Of a stretch of 64,000 bases of DNA, positions 27,527 through 36,202 are shown piece after piece. How positions within the stretch are numbered: position 1 is the first letter of the stretch; every line of letters begins with the position of its first letter. Source of the DNA: Micromonospora arborensis (GTDB lineage Bacteria; Actinomycetota; Actinomycetes; Mycobacteriales; Micromonosporaceae); NCBI RefSeq assembly GCF_003205615.1, contig NZ_PYBV01000001.1, positions 4,864 to 68,863 of the forward strand, given 5' to 3'. The position numbers and the translations under genes were made by a program. The notes under the pieces are model-generated. The model did not search any database and was not told the origin of the DNA. It saw only the letters and a list, made by a program, of their open reading frames with translations.

Positions 27527-28612
27527 GTGACGACCCCGGAGACCGATCGGGTCAGCGATCAGCGGATCGACCGTGTCGTGCCGCTGACCACGCCCGCCCT
27601 CCTGCACCACGAGTTGCCCCTGGACGCCCCGCTCGCCGCGGCCGTACTCGACGGCCGTCGCGCGGTGGGTCGCGTGCTGGACCGCGAGGACGACCGCCTG
27701 CTGGTGGTTGTCGGCCCCTGCTCGGTCCACGATCCGGCTGCCGCACTCGACTACGCGCAGCGGCTGCGCACCGCCGCCGACCGGCTCGCCGATGACCTGC
27801 TGATCGTCATGCGGGTCTACTTCGAGAAGCCCCGCTCCACCGTCGGCTGGAAGGGTCTGATCAACGACCCGGGCCTGGACGGCAGCGGAGACGTCAACAC
27901 CGGCCTGCGGCTGGCCCGGGCGTTGCTGCTCGACGTGCTGCGCGTCGGCCTGCCGGTGGGCTGTGAGTTCCTCGACCCGATCACGCCGCAGTACATCGCG
28001 GACACGGTGGCCTGGGGCGCAATCGGTGCCCGGACCGTGGAGAGCCAGGTGCACCGCCAGCTCGCCTCCGGCCTGTCCATGCCGATCGGCATGAAGAACC
28101 GCCCGGACGGCAGCATCGGCACGGCGGTGGACGCGATCCGCGCCGCCGGAGTGCCGCACGTCTTCCCCGGCATCGACTTCTCCGGCACCCCGGCGATCAT
28201 GCACACCCGGGGCAACACGGATGGTCACCTGGTGCTGCGCGGTGGGGGCGGTCGGCCCAATTACGACGCGCAGTCGGTTGGCGGCGCACTCGACCTGCTC
28301 CGCGCGGCCGGGTTGCCGGAGCGGCTGGTGATCGACGCCAGTCACGCCAACAGCGGCAAGGACCACCGTAACCAGCCGCTGGTCGCCGCCGACGTGGCCG
28401 CCCAACTGGCTGCCGGTCAGCGCGGGATCACCGGCGTGATGCTCGAGTCGTTCCTGCTGCCCGGTCGGCAGGACCTCGACCCGACCCGGGAGCTGGAGTA
28501 CGGCCGCTCGGTCACCGACGCCTGCCTCGGCTGGGACGACACCGCCGAGGTGCTCGACCACCTGGCGTCCGCGGTGCGGGCCCGCCGGGCCACCCTGCCA
28601 ACGACAGTGTGA
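27527..28612 (+). CDS. 3-deoxy-7-phosphoheptulonate (DAHP) synthase, class I (AroF/G/H type)
   Basis: A 361-residue enzyme condensing phosphoenolpyruvate and erythrose-4-phosphate, the first step of the shikimate pathway. The class I alpha blocks are complete: VVGPCSVHDP (metal Cys), RVYFEKPRSTVGWKGLINDP, GCEFLDPITPQYIAD, GIGMKNRPDG-like PIGMKNRPDGS, LRGG, IDASHANSGKDH and GVMLESFL. GTG 27527 has GAAAGGA eight bases upstream; ATG 27518 overlaps that site. Actinomycetes usually also carry a class II enzyme. The leader peptide and attenuator in front indicate control by aromatic amino acid supply. Confidence 0.93.
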   Translation: MTTPETDRVSDQRIDRVVPLTTPALLHHELPLDAPLAAAVLDGRRAVGRVLDREDDRLLVVVGPCSVHDPAAALDYAQRLRTAADRLADDLLIVMRVYFEKPRSTVGWKGLINDPGLDGSGDVNTGLRLARALLLDVLRVGLPVGCEFLDPITPQYIADTVAWGAIGARTVESQVHRQLASGLSMPIGMKNRPDGSIGTAVDAIRAAGVPHVFPGIDFSGTPAIMHTRGNTDGHLVLRGGGGRPNYDAQSVGGALDLLRAAGLPERLVIDASHANSGKDHRNQPLVAADVAAQLAAGQRGITGVMLESFLLPGRQDLDPTRELEYGRSVTDACLGWDDTAEVLDHLASAVRARRATLPTTV

Positions 28613-28699
28613 CGGCCGACACCACGGTGCACGGAACACGGGTGGGGGTCGACTGGTTGACTGGGGTGTCGGTGTGTCCAGTGTCCCCGGGCCTCACCT

Positions 28700-28813
28700 A
28701 AATAGCCTTCGCGGAATACCGTCCGGCTGGAGCCGCGTAGTGCCACTCGCCGAGAGGCGACCTGCACACCGACACCAGCGCCGCCCCCGGCCCACAAGGC
28801 CGGGGGCGGCGCT
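28700..28813 (+). ncRNA. Candidate structured small RNA
   Basis: The segment can fold as CGCGG...CCGCG (about 28709-28737), then TCGCC-GAGA-GGCGA with a GNRA tetraloop (about 28748-28761), then the 16-bp stem 28777-28792/28798-28813. No reading frame spans it. A TTGACT box lies upstream at 28657, but the matching -10 is weak. It may equally be an untranslated tail of the DAHP synthase transcript. Confidence 0.3.
28777..28813 (+). terminator. 16-bp perfect GC-rich stem-loop
   Basis: AGCGCCGCCCCCGGCC (28777-28792) pairs with its exact complement at 28798-28813 across a CACAA loop, and GTCGTTC follows. It is probably the terminator of the DAHP synthase transcript or of the candidate small RNA. 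Confidence 0.65.
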
Positions 28814-28888
28814 GTCGTTCGCAGACGCGAACCCAGCCTGACCCGGCCGGCGCGCCGAGGCAGCTGGCCAGGCCACTGTCGCGACCCC

Positions 28889-28957
28889 CTTTGCTCTGCT
28901 TCAACCGAGGCAACAGGAACGGCCGAAAACTGTTGCCTCGGTGGAAGCAGAGCAAAG
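28889..28957. repeat. 28-bp inverted repeat (CTTTGCTCTGCTTC family)
   Basis: The arms 28889-28916 and 28930-28957 match at 27 of 28 positions (one A/C difference) with a 13-base spacer ending GAAAA. It lies in the non-coding gap between DAHP synthase and the small gene at 29058. Size and symmetry resemble the intergenic palindromes at 20781 and 23978, but the sequence is unrelated. Confidence 0.85.
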
Positions 28958-29057
28958 GCAGGCAGCAGGGTCACCCGGCCCGGAAGCCGCAGGCGCGCAG
29001 GCGCGCGGACCCGCTCGCGTGACGTTTGACCGATTCCGGCCCGGGTAGCTGATCGGC

Positions 29058-29282
29058 GTGACCGACGACGCATCCGTGGCCGGCGAGCCGGACACCCGGG
29101 CCCTCGACGACCTGCTCGACGACATCTACCGGGCGCAGGAGCGGGTCACCCAGGCAGAGATCTACCGCCAGGCGGTGGCCGCCGAGCTCCCGCCGGACCT
29201 GCTCGCCCGCATCGACGCGCTGCCCGAGGGCGAGTACGCGGTGGACGAGGCGAGCGATCTGCTGGGCGGCTCCATCGCGTGA
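29058..29282 (+). CDS. Small hypothetical protein
   Basis: A 74-residue acidic, mostly helical protein (ALDDLLDDIYRAQERVTQAEIYRQAVAAELPPDLLARIDALPEGEYAVDEASDLL). GTG 29058 is the start. The pattern of a long helix and a short LPEGEY turn is consistent over its length, so it is probably expressed. It is unnamed, and may be a partner of the next small gene 49 bases downstream. Confidence 0.6.
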   Translation: MTDDASVAGEPDTRALDDLLDDIYRAQERVTQAEIYRQAVAAELPPDLLARIDALPEGEYAVDEASDLLGGSIA

Positions 29283-29330
29283 GCGGCCTGGGCGGTTCCA
29301 CCGCCTGAGCCACGCAGAAGGGACACCGAC

Positions 29331-29525
29331 ATGACGCACCACGAGGACCACGACGAGAAGGTGGCGGCGCTGGGTCAACCGCCGAAGGGCAGGGACACCA
29401 CGCCCGAGCCGGACTTCGCCAACGAACACGACCGCACCGCCGTGGATCGGGACATCGTCACCGGGGCGGACGAGGACGAGCGGGAACCGGAGTCGCCGCA
29501 CGGCTGGTCCGGCATGCAGCGCTGA
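29331..29525 (+). CDS. Small acidic hypothetical protein
   Basis: A 64-residue, very hydrophilic protein rich in Asp, Glu and His (MTHHEDHDEKVAALGQPPKG ... DRTAVDRDIVTGADEDERE). It is likely disordered, with no known function. ATG 29331 follows AGAAGGGACA. It is a separate gene immediately before a strong bidirectional terminator. Confidence 0.55.
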   Translation: MTHHEDHDEKVAALGQPPKGRDTTPEPDFANEHDRTAVDRDIVTGADEDEREPESPHGWSGMQR

Positions 29526-29534
29526 GGCGTACCC

Positions 29535-29568
29535 GCAGCGGGGGCCGGCATCCGCCGGCCCCCGCTGC
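29535..29568. terminator. 15-bp bidirectional terminator
   Basis: GCAGCGGGGGCCGGC (29535-29549) pairs with GCCGGCCCCCGCTGC (29554-29568), with a 4-base loop. It separates the convergent genes ending at 29525 (+) and 29580 (-). Confidence 0.75.
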
Positions 29569-29579
29569 CGTTGCCTGGG

Positions 29580-30116
29580 TCAGTCGTCGTGCCCACCCTC
29601 GGCGGCCTGCTGCGCCGTCGCGTACGCCATCTGCAGGAAGTCGGACGCGGCGACCGCCGTCAGCGCGGTGGCCACCAGCCGGGTCAACCGGGGTGCGAGC
29701 ACCAGGCCACCGGTCAGCCCGGTGGCCACCCAGACCGCCAGGCAGAACGGGCAGCTCAACAGCTCGCCGATGGCGTGCCGGGTGGGGCTGCCCGAGTCGC
29801 GGACCTGCTCCATCACCTCACCGCTGCCGATCGGGCGGTCGTAGCGGGTGAACGGCGCCCGCAGCGGGCTGGTCACCGCGTCCTTGGACAGCAGCCGGCT
29901 CAGCTTGTGCGTGGCGATGGAGAGCAGCACCACGTCGGATGGGGCGGGACGCTCCGGCACCGGCTGGCCGGTCACCTTGACCAGGCCGGCGAGTGCCCCG
30001 GTCACCCCGGCGTAGGCACCCATCGCCACCAGGTAGCCGCCGAGCGGCCGGTGTTCGTGCGGCGCGTACGCCCGACGCAGCCGCGCCGCCTTCTGTCGCA
30101 GGCCAGTGTCGCTCAC
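29580..30116 (-). CDS. DUF1360 family membrane protein
   Basis: A 178-residue protein. The DUF1360 signature is clear: LLSIATHKLSRLLSKDAVTSPLRAPFTRYD, then HAIGELLSCPFCLAVWVATGL with a CPFC motif at the start of the third helix. It has three to four TM helices. The function is unknown; relatives are called sporulation-associated in some bacteria. ATG 30116 is used. Confidence 0.88.
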   Translation of the reverse strand: MSDTGLRQKAARLRRAYAPHEHRPLGGYLVAMGAYAGVTGALAGLVKVTGQPVPERPAPSDVVLLSIATHKLSRLLSKDAVTSPLRAPFTRYDRPIGSGEVMEQVRDSGSPTRHAIGELLSCPFCLAVWVATGLTGGLVLAPRLTRLVATALTAVAASDFLQMAYATAQQAAEGGHDD

Positions 30117-30170
30117 CTGGTCTCCTCGTGTCTTGTGGGGGTGCGGGAGCGGCGGCGTCCCGTGGCCGAC

Positions 30171-30509
30171 TCAGCCGGCCTGGAGGTTGTCGGCGACCTC
30201 GCGGGCCAGGTTGGTGAGCGCTTCGTCGGCCAACTGGTCCGGGCCCGGCCCGCCCGAGGGGTCGGCCAGGTCGAGCTGGATCCGGGCGCCGCCGGAATCG
30301 GCCGGCTCGACCCGGATCTCGGCGGACCAGTCAGCGGTGTCACCGTCACCCCATCGAGCCCGCAGCTCCTCGCCGTTGATCTCCGCGGCCGGGCTGCCGT
30401 CGCCGCGCAGCGGCTCCGGCAGCCAGGCTGAGGCTCGCTCGGGGTCGGTGGCCGTGTTGAAGACCACCTCGGGTGGCGCGGACATGCCGCGCACCGCGCG
30501 CGCCGCCAT
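30171..30509 (-). CDS. SRPBCC (START-like) small protein
   Basis: A 112-residue protein beginning MAARAVRGMSAPPEVVFNTATDPERASAWLPEPL, the first strand and helices of the SRPBCC hydrophobic-ligand fold. Later strands (WSAEIRVEPADSGGARIQLDL) and a C-terminal helix complete a short version of it. The ATG overlaps the stop of the DUF6158 gene (ATGA), so the pair is coupled. The ligand is unknown. ATG at residue 9 is an alternative start. Confidence 0.75.
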   Translation of the reverse strand: MAARAVRGMSAPPEVVFNTATDPERASAWLPEPLRGDGSPAAEINGEELRARWGDGDTADWSAEIRVEPADSGGARIQLDLADPSGGPGPDQLADEALTNLAREVADNLQAG

Positions 30510-30847
30510 CAGGAGTCCCGCAGGCGGCCGGGGTCAACCTCCCGGCCCGGGTGGCGGGCCAGGTACTCGGTCTCCAGCTCCGCGGTGCGCCGCAGGTGGT
30601 TGGCGAGCGCGGAGTCCGCCGCGTGCCGCAGGGTGTCGAGGCGGGTGCGGTGCAGGCTGTGCATCTCGCGGATCAGATCCTCGTCGGTCAACTCCGTCGG
30701 GTCGATGCCGAGCAGGTCGCCGTCGAGATCCGTGGCGCCCGCCGGGTCGGCCAGGTGATCGCCGCCCCACTCGGGCACCCGCTGCTCCGGGCTCATGTCC
30801 GTGCTGCCGCTGGACGCAAAGCCGTCCTCACGTACCGATCCGGTCAT
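30509..30847 (-). CDS. DUF6158 family protein
   Basis: A 112-residue protein. The C-terminal half (GIDPTELTDEDLIREMHSLHRTRLDTLRHAADSALANHLRRTAELETEYLARHPGREVDP) is the conserved DUF6158 block found across actinomycetes, a helical segment of unknown role. The N-terminal 40 residues are low complexity. It is coupled to the SRPBCC gene by a 1-base stop/start overlap. Confidence 0.85.
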   Translation of the reverse strand: MTGSVREDGFASSGSTDMSPEQRVPEWGGDHLADPAGATDLDGDLLGIDPTELTDEDLIREMHSLHRTRLDTLRHAADSALANHLRRTAELETEYLARHPGREVDPGRLRDS

Positions 30848-30981
30848 CGTCGCCCCCCTTGATCTCGTTTGGGCTGGCGTCTAGACGAATGCCCAGGCGC
30901 GGTGACGCCAAACCCTCTCGGCGGTGCGACAGCTACGACACGGTGTCGGAGACCGGCACCGTGCCCGGTACCCTCGATGCC

Positions 30982-31404
30982 ATGAGGCGGCTCTGGACCC
31001 CGACGTGGATCGCACGTCACGTGGCCATGGTCGTGCTGGCCCTGGGCTTCCTCGGGCTGGGCTGGTGGCAGGTCAGCCGGGCCGCCGCGGGCAACAGCCT
31101 GAGCTGGGGGTACGCGGTCGAGTGGCCGATCTTCGCCGGCTTCGTGGTCTACGTCTGGTGGCGCGAGGTGAAGCTGGCCCGCCGCGGCGCGGACGAGGCC
31201 GACGCGCCGCCGGCGGATCCGGCCGACGCGCCGGCACCGGCTGTCACCGCAGGGTCCCGACCGGCGGTACGCCGACCGGTGCGGGTGTCCCGGGTGCCGG
31301 TCGACGGCGACGCCGTCGAGGACACGGACCTGGCCGCCTACAACCACTACCTGTCATGGTTGAGCGCCAATCCGGGCGCCCGGCCCGGTGACTATCCCGG
31401 CTGA
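30982..31404 (+). CDS. Membrane protein, two TM helices
   Basis: A 140-residue protein. TM1 (HVAMVVLALGFLGLGWWQVSRA) and TM2 (VEWPIFAGFVVYVWWREVKLA) are separated by a short loop (GNSLSWGYA). A Pro/Ala linker follows, and a conserved C-terminal end with YNHYLSWLSANPG. The family is widespread in actinomycetes next to DUF3817 genes; it has been linked only loosely to SURF1-like proteins. ATG 30982 is chosen over ATG 30977, which is out of frame. It overlaps the next gene by 17 bases. Confidence 0.8.
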   Translation: MRRLWTPTWIARHVAMVVLALGFLGLGWWQVSRAAAGNSLSWGYAVEWPIFAGFVVYVWWREVKLARRGADEADAPPADPADAPAPAVTAGSRPAVRRPVRVSRVPVDGDAVEDTDLAAYNHYLSWLSANPGARPGDYPG

Positions 31405-31759
31405 GCCGGGCTCGGAAGGACGGACGAAGGTGGGCGCTGCCCTTACCCGGTACCGCGTGATCGCCTGGATCGTGGGCGTGGTGCTGATCGTGCTGGTCGT
31501 GATCGGCATGCCGTTGAAGTACGTGTTCGACAACGCGGTCGTGGTGGAGACGGTGGGGCCGGCGCACGGCTTCCTCTACATGATCTATCTGGTGGCCGCG
31601 TTCGACCTCAGTCGCCGAGCCGACTGGCCGCTGAAGCGGATGCTGCTGGTGATGTTGGCCGGCACCGTGCCGTTCGTCTCGTTCTTCGCCGAGCGCCGGG
31701 TCACCGCTTGGCTGGCCGCGCCGCAGGTGGCACGGGCTCCGGAGCCGGTCGCCCGCTGA
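31388..31759 (+). CDS. DUF3817 membrane protein
   Basis: A 123-residue protein with three TM helices. The core IAWIVGVVLIVLVVIGMPLKYV, VGPAHGFLYMIYLVAAFDLSRR and MLLVMLAGTVPFVSFFAERRV is the DUF3817 pattern, with the conserved GxAHG and FxxE/R residues. GTG 31388 lies inside the end of the previous gene, so the two are co-translated. The function is unknown. Confidence 0.88.
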   Translation: MTIPAEPGSEGRTKVGAALTRYRVIAWIVGVVLIVLVVIGMPLKYVFDNAVVVETVGPAHGFLYMIYLVAAFDLSRRADWPLKRMLLVMLAGTVPFVSFFAERRVTAWLAAPQVARAPEPVAR

Positions 31760-31764
31760 GCGGC

Positions 31765-31799
31765 CGGTGGGCCGACGCCACCTCGGCGCCGGCCCACCG
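31765..31799. terminator. Bidirectional stem-loop terminator
   Basis: CGGTGGGCCGACGCC (31765-31779) pairs at 14 of 15 positions with 31785-31799 across ACCTC. It sits between the stops of the convergent genes at 31759 and 31808. Confidence 0.7.
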
Positions 31800-31807
31800 T
31801 CGTCGAG

Positions 31808-32290
31808 TCAGCGACTGGGCCGCCACGGGTCGGCCGACGCGAGCGGGTCGACCCAGCCGCCGTACCGGTTGACCTCCCGGGCCCGTAACAGCGCCCGGGT
31901 GACCTGGCCGAACTGCCGCTCGTCGTCGGCACTGAACAGCAGCACCTCCGCTCCCCGGTGCCACCCCCACAGCTCGTGCGGCGGTGGGCGCCAGCGGTCG
32001 CCGACCAGGGCCAGCGCGGCGGGGAGCAAGAGCACCGCGCCGAGGATGAGGTACGCCCCGGCGGTCAGGCGTTGCAACCCGCCGGTGAAGCCGAGCAGCA
32101 TCGCGACACCGCCGAGCATGCTGGCGGTGAGGACAACGGCCCGGACGGCGATCCGGTCGTGCGGGCCTCGGGTGGTGCGCAGGTGGGTCAGGTCGGCGAT
32201 CCGGTAACTGGTTCGGCCGACGGTGAACCGGTCGACGGTGACGATGATGCCGGGCCGTGCGTACAGCAGGGTCGACCGTGCGCCCGGCAC
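31808..32290 (-). CDS. DUF6232 family membrane protein
   Basis: About 160 residues from GTG 32290. The N-terminal beta segment (GIIVTVDRFTVGRTSYRIADLTHLRTTRG) followed by two TM helices (VRAVVLTASMLGGVAMLLGF and AYLILGAVLLLPAALALVG) and a cytoplasmic end with VLLFSADDERQFGQVTRALLRARE fits DUF6232. The start is uncertain; the frame is open further upstream but becomes Arg/Pro-rich. Confidence 0.75.
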   Translation of the reverse strand: MPGARSTLLYARPGIIVTVDRFTVGRTSYRIADLTHLRTTRGPHDRIAVRAVVLTASMLGGVAMLLGFTGGLQRLTAGAYLILGAVLLLPAALALVGDRWRPPPHELWGWHRGAEVLLFSADDERQFGQVTRALLRAREVNRYGGWVDPLASADPWRPSR

Positions 32291-32820
32291 CGTTCGCGGC
32301 GGTCGCACTCTTGCGCCTTCACGATCCACGGTTCCTCCCGCGGGGGACGGTTGGCCGGGTCGACCCGCTGGGGACAGACGTCCTACCCGCCGACGGGATT
32401 CCCGGCTCCGGCCCTCATTGTGTTGTGGCCCCGCCAGCCGGCCTGCGCATTTACGAACTCTCGACAGCTCCCCCGAACCGGGGACATCGCCGAGAAACAG
32501 CATCCATTTCTACTTTTATCGGTTATGGGCGGCAGGAATCCGGCGGCATGCGCCCGGAACGACAAAGGCCGCATATCCGTCATATATCCACGAAGAGGGC
32601 GTCCGGATTTGTCGCAGCAGGTGTCATCAACGCCACCCACCGCAGGGACACGACCCGCCTCTCCGCCAACTTTCGCCCCTGCTTCAACTGCGAGCGACAT
32701 CCGTCCCGGGTTAGGTTGGGCGAGCCGGTCCGGCCCAGTGCCGTCCGCCCGGATGGCCCCGGCCGGTGTCGCCGAGGGCTTCAGCAGCTCCGGCGGCCGT
32801 GGGAGGGGGGCCTTTCGCTC
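32291..32820. other. Long leader/intergenic region before the NlpC/P60 gene
   Basis: About 530 bases between divergent genes. The part from 32495 to 32600 is less GC-rich (tracts such as TTTCTACTTTTATC and CATATATCC), suitable for promoters. I searched by eye for the c-di-AMP (ydaO) riboswitch that often precedes such hydrolases and did not see its conserved blocks. No gene is supported here. Confidence 0.45.
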
Positions 32821-33798
32821 TTGTCATCCCTGAGAAACCTGCTGCGCACCGTGGCGCTGGTCGGCATGTCGGCCGCGCTGATCGCCCCGACGGCGGTGGC
32901 CCACGCCGAGCCGTCACCGGCCGACCTGACCCGCCGGATCGAGACGTCCTCGGCCGAGTTGGAGCGGGTCGTCGAGTCGTACAACAAGCTGCGTGAGGAG
33001 ATCAAGACAAACGAGGCCGCGGTGGCGCGATTACAAGCCCGCATCGGTCCACTGGAACAGCAGGCCCAGCAGAGCCGGGCCGACGTGGCCGAGCTGGCCA
33101 ACACCGCGTACAAGAGCGGCGCTCTGCGTACCGCGGACGCCCTGCTAGGTCCCGGGGGCGCCTCCGGGCTGCTGGACCGGCTCGGCACGATCGACCAGCT
33201 GACCCGCCAGCGGCAGGACCGCATCTCCGGTTTCACCGCCGACCAGCGGCGGCTGCTCGACGAGAAGGCCGGTCTGGACGCCACACTGACCCGGCAGGCC
33301 GCGCAGGCGCGTCAGCTCGCGGCGGGCAAGAAGCAGATCGAACAGGATCTGGCCAAGCTGTACGAGCTGCGCCGGCAGGCGTACGGGGCGGCCACCGAGC
33401 GACCCGAACCCAGGGCCGCGGCGGCCGAGGCCAAGAACGTGCCCGCGGTGGCCGGTGATGCCGGCGCCGCCGTGCGCTACGCGTTCGGCGCGGTGGGCAA
33501 GCCGTACGTCTGGGCAGCCGACGGGCCGAACGGCTACGACTGCTCCGGGCTGACCTCGGCGGCCTGGCGGGCGGCCGGAAAGTCCCTGCCGCACAACACC
33601 CGCATGCAGTGGAGCGCGGTCGCCCACATCGGCCGGGGTGACCTGCGCCCGGGCGACCTGGTCTTCTACAGCGGGCTCGGGCACGTCGCCCTCTACGTGG
33701 GCGACGGTCAGGTGATCGACGCGCCGAGCGCCGGTCGCAACGTGCTCAAGCGGGGCATGAACATGATGTCCATCCAGGGCTACGGCCGGGTTCGCTAA
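32821..33798 (+). CDS. Secreted NlpC/P60 peptidoglycan hydrolase with coiled-coil N domain
   Basis: A 325-residue exported protein, starting at TTG 32821 behind GGGAGGGG. The signal peptide LLRTVALVGMSAALIAPTAVAHAEP is cut after AHA. A long coiled coil (about 40-190) of RipA/CwlO type keeps the enzyme inactive or targets it. The C-terminal NlpC/P60 domain (about 215-325) has catalytic Cys in GYDCSGLTSAAW and His in GLGHVALYVGDG. It cleaves D-Glu-mDAP-type links in the cell wall. GTG 32848 is an alternative start, but it would shorten the signal peptide. Confidence 0.9.
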   Translation: MSSLRNLLRTVALVGMSAALIAPTAVAHAEPSPADLTRRIETSSAELERVVESYNKLREEIKTNEAAVARLQARIGPLEQQAQQSRADVAELANTAYKSGALRTADALLGPGGASGLLDRLGTIDQLTRQRQDRISGFTADQRRLLDEKAGLDATLTRQAAQARQLAAGKKQIEQDLAKLYELRRQAYGAATERPEPRAAAAEAKNVPAVAGDAGAAVRYAFGAVGKPYVWAADGPNGYDCSGLTSAAWRAAGKSLPHNTRMQWSAVAHIGRGDLRPGDLVFYSGLGHVALYVGDGQVIDAPSAGRNVLKRGMNMMSIQGYGRVR

Positions 33799-33810
33799 CA
33801 ACGACCGGCT

Positions 33811-33857
33811 ACGGCGAACGGCCGGCGTCCCCCTATCGGACGCCGGCCGTTCGCCGT
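33811..33857. terminator. 20-bp perfect bidirectional terminator
   Basis: The arms 33811-33830 and 33838-33857 are exact complements with a 7-base loop, placed between the convergent NlpC/P60 and sigma-factor genes. Confidence 0.8.
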
Positions 33858-33870
33858 CATTACTACCAGG

Positions 33871-34866
<996 letters not shown>

Positions 34867-35245
34867 TCCCCACGTCCGTCAACCCCTGGTAACTTCTGCT
34901 GTGCCCACCGGTGCTGACACCTACACAACAGATGAGACGTGCCGGGGATTCCATGTCGTGAGTCGAAAGTGTCACGAATGCCTGAGTAGTAGCTGAGAGC
35001 ACGGTCCATGTTTGCTGTCAGCATCCCGTCGGGTGGCTCGCCGCTGGGCACCACGTACGGGTTTACCGCACCATGGCAACACCGCCCGCCGCGGGGGCAC
35101 AGCGACCCGGGTCACCACCACGCTGCGATCCTGGTCACTGGCAGATACGCACCAGGGGACGGGTCGGTTCATCCACGAGGGTGTTATTACCCCCCGGCCA
35201 GATGAACAATCCGAAGCCCCGTTCGCTTCCCGGGGCGTCCGCGGG
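34867..35245. other. Intergenic region between sigma factor and murQ
   Basis: About 380 bases. The sigma-gene promoter is at 34927-34952. A weak stem-loop after murQ (GCCCCG at 35216-35221 with CGGGGC at 35231-35236) may terminate it. No gene is seen. Confidence 0.5.
34927..34952 (-). promoter_or_regulatory. SigR/SigH-type promoter of the sigma factor gene
   Basis: On the minus strand GGAAT (34952-34948) is followed after exactly 18 bases by GTT (34929-34927). This matches the consensus GGAAT-N18-GTT of promoters read by the thiol-oxidative-stress factor SigR. Transcription would start near 34920, about 54 bases before the gene. In Streptomyces the group 2 gene hrdD is a known SigR target, which supports the reading. 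Confidence 0.65.
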
Positions 35246-36202
35246 CTAGGTGGCGAGCAGCGCGAGCGCCCCGCGTACCTGGTCGGCGGAGCGGGCCAGC
35301 GCGGCCCGGGCGGCCTCCACCTCGGCACCGGAGACCAGGGAGACGAGCGCCGTCTTCAGGTCACCGTCAGCCTCGGTGAGAGCCTGCCGGGAGATCTCCT
35401 CCGAGCAGCCGGTCGCCTCGACCAGAATCGAGATCATTCGGCCACGGAGTTTCGCGTTGGTGGCCACCATATCGATCATGAGGTTCGAGTAGACCCGCCC
35501 CAGTCGCACCATGACGGCGGTCGAGAACGCGTTGAGCACCAACTTCTGCGCCGTGCCCGCCTTCATCCGGGTCGACCCGGTGACCACCTCGGGTCCGGTG
35601 TCCACCCCGATGAACACGTCCACCGACCGGGCGGCCTCCGCCTCCGGATTGGCGCAGAGCAGCACCGTCGAAGCGCCCTTGGCGCGGGCCGCGCCGAGCG
35701 CCCCGAGGACGTACGGGGTGCGTCCGCTGGCCGCCAGACCAACCACCAGGTCACCGGCGCGCACACAACTGGCCGCCTCGACCGCGCCGCCCCGGTCGTC
35801 GTCCTCGGCGTCCTCCACGGCCCGCAGCATGGCGTCCGGACCTCCGGCGAGGTGGGCGCAGAACCAGTGCCGGGGCGAGTTGAAGGTGGGGGCGAGCTCG
35901 GCCGCGTCGAGCACACCCAGCCGGCCGGAGGTGCCCGCCCCGAAGTAGTGCACCCGGTGGCCGCCGAGCAGCGCCGCGACCGCCAGGTCGACGGTGGTGG
36001 CGATCTCGTCGAGCACCGCGGCGACCGCCGCCGGCACCCGCCGGTCCGCCTCGTTGATGACGGTGAGGACGTCCCGGGTCGACATCAGGTCAAGGTCGAC
36101 GCTGAGCGGGTTGCGCCGCTCGGTGGGTGCGCCCACCCGGACCGTCGGGCGGGCGGGCGGTGCTGGCGTGTCCTCGTCCGGCTCCACTGCGCCGGCCGTC
36201 AT
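35246..36202 (-). CDS. murQ: N-acetylmuramic acid 6-phosphate etherase
   Basis: A 318-residue SIS-domain enzyme that removes D-lactate from MurNAc-6-phosphate, giving GlcNAc-6-phosphate in cell-wall recycling. The SIS loop GAGTSGRLG is followed by the conserved AELAPTFN, a Ser-rich second loop (VVGLAASGRTPYVLGAL) and VTGSTRMKAGTAQKLVLN. The C-terminal helical tail (ALTEADGDLKTALVSLVSG) is also typical. ATG 36202 overlaps the stop of the RpiR regulator, so the pair is an operon. The frame continues upstream only as shadow of the regulator. Confidence 0.95.
   Translation of the reverse strand: MTAGAVEPDEDTPAPPARPTVRVGAPTERRNPLSVDLDLMSTRDVLTVINEADRRVPAAVAAVLDEIATTVDLAVAALLGGHRVHYFGAGTSGRLGVLDAAELAPTFNSPRHWFCAHLAGGPDAMLRAVEDAEDDDRGGAVEAASCVRAGDLVVGLAASGRTPYVLGALGAARAKGASTVLLCANPEAEAARSVDVFIGVDTGPEVVTGSTRMKAGTAQKLVLNAFSTAVMVRLGRVYSNLMIDMVATNAKLRGRMISILVEATGCSEEISRQALTEADGDLKTALVSLVSGAEVEAARAALARSADQVRGALALLAT

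Larger units (their letters stand above)
28613..29057. other. Intergenic stretch with two large hairpins and a possible small RNA
   Basis: About 445 bases without a gene. It contains a compact multi-hairpin segment ending in a strong terminator-like stem (about 28700-28813), and then a nearly perfect 28-bp inverted repeat (28889-28957). A TTGACT box occurs at 28657-28662. Confidence 0.5.

Noticed and set aside
32291..32820. c-di-AMP (ydaO-type) riboswitch before the NlpC/P60 gene
   Set aside because: Expected from the gene type, but the conserved GGGGGAA/GGGTGAATC-like blocks and the CCGACAGCT-type 3' element were not seen. A covariance-model scan could overturn this.
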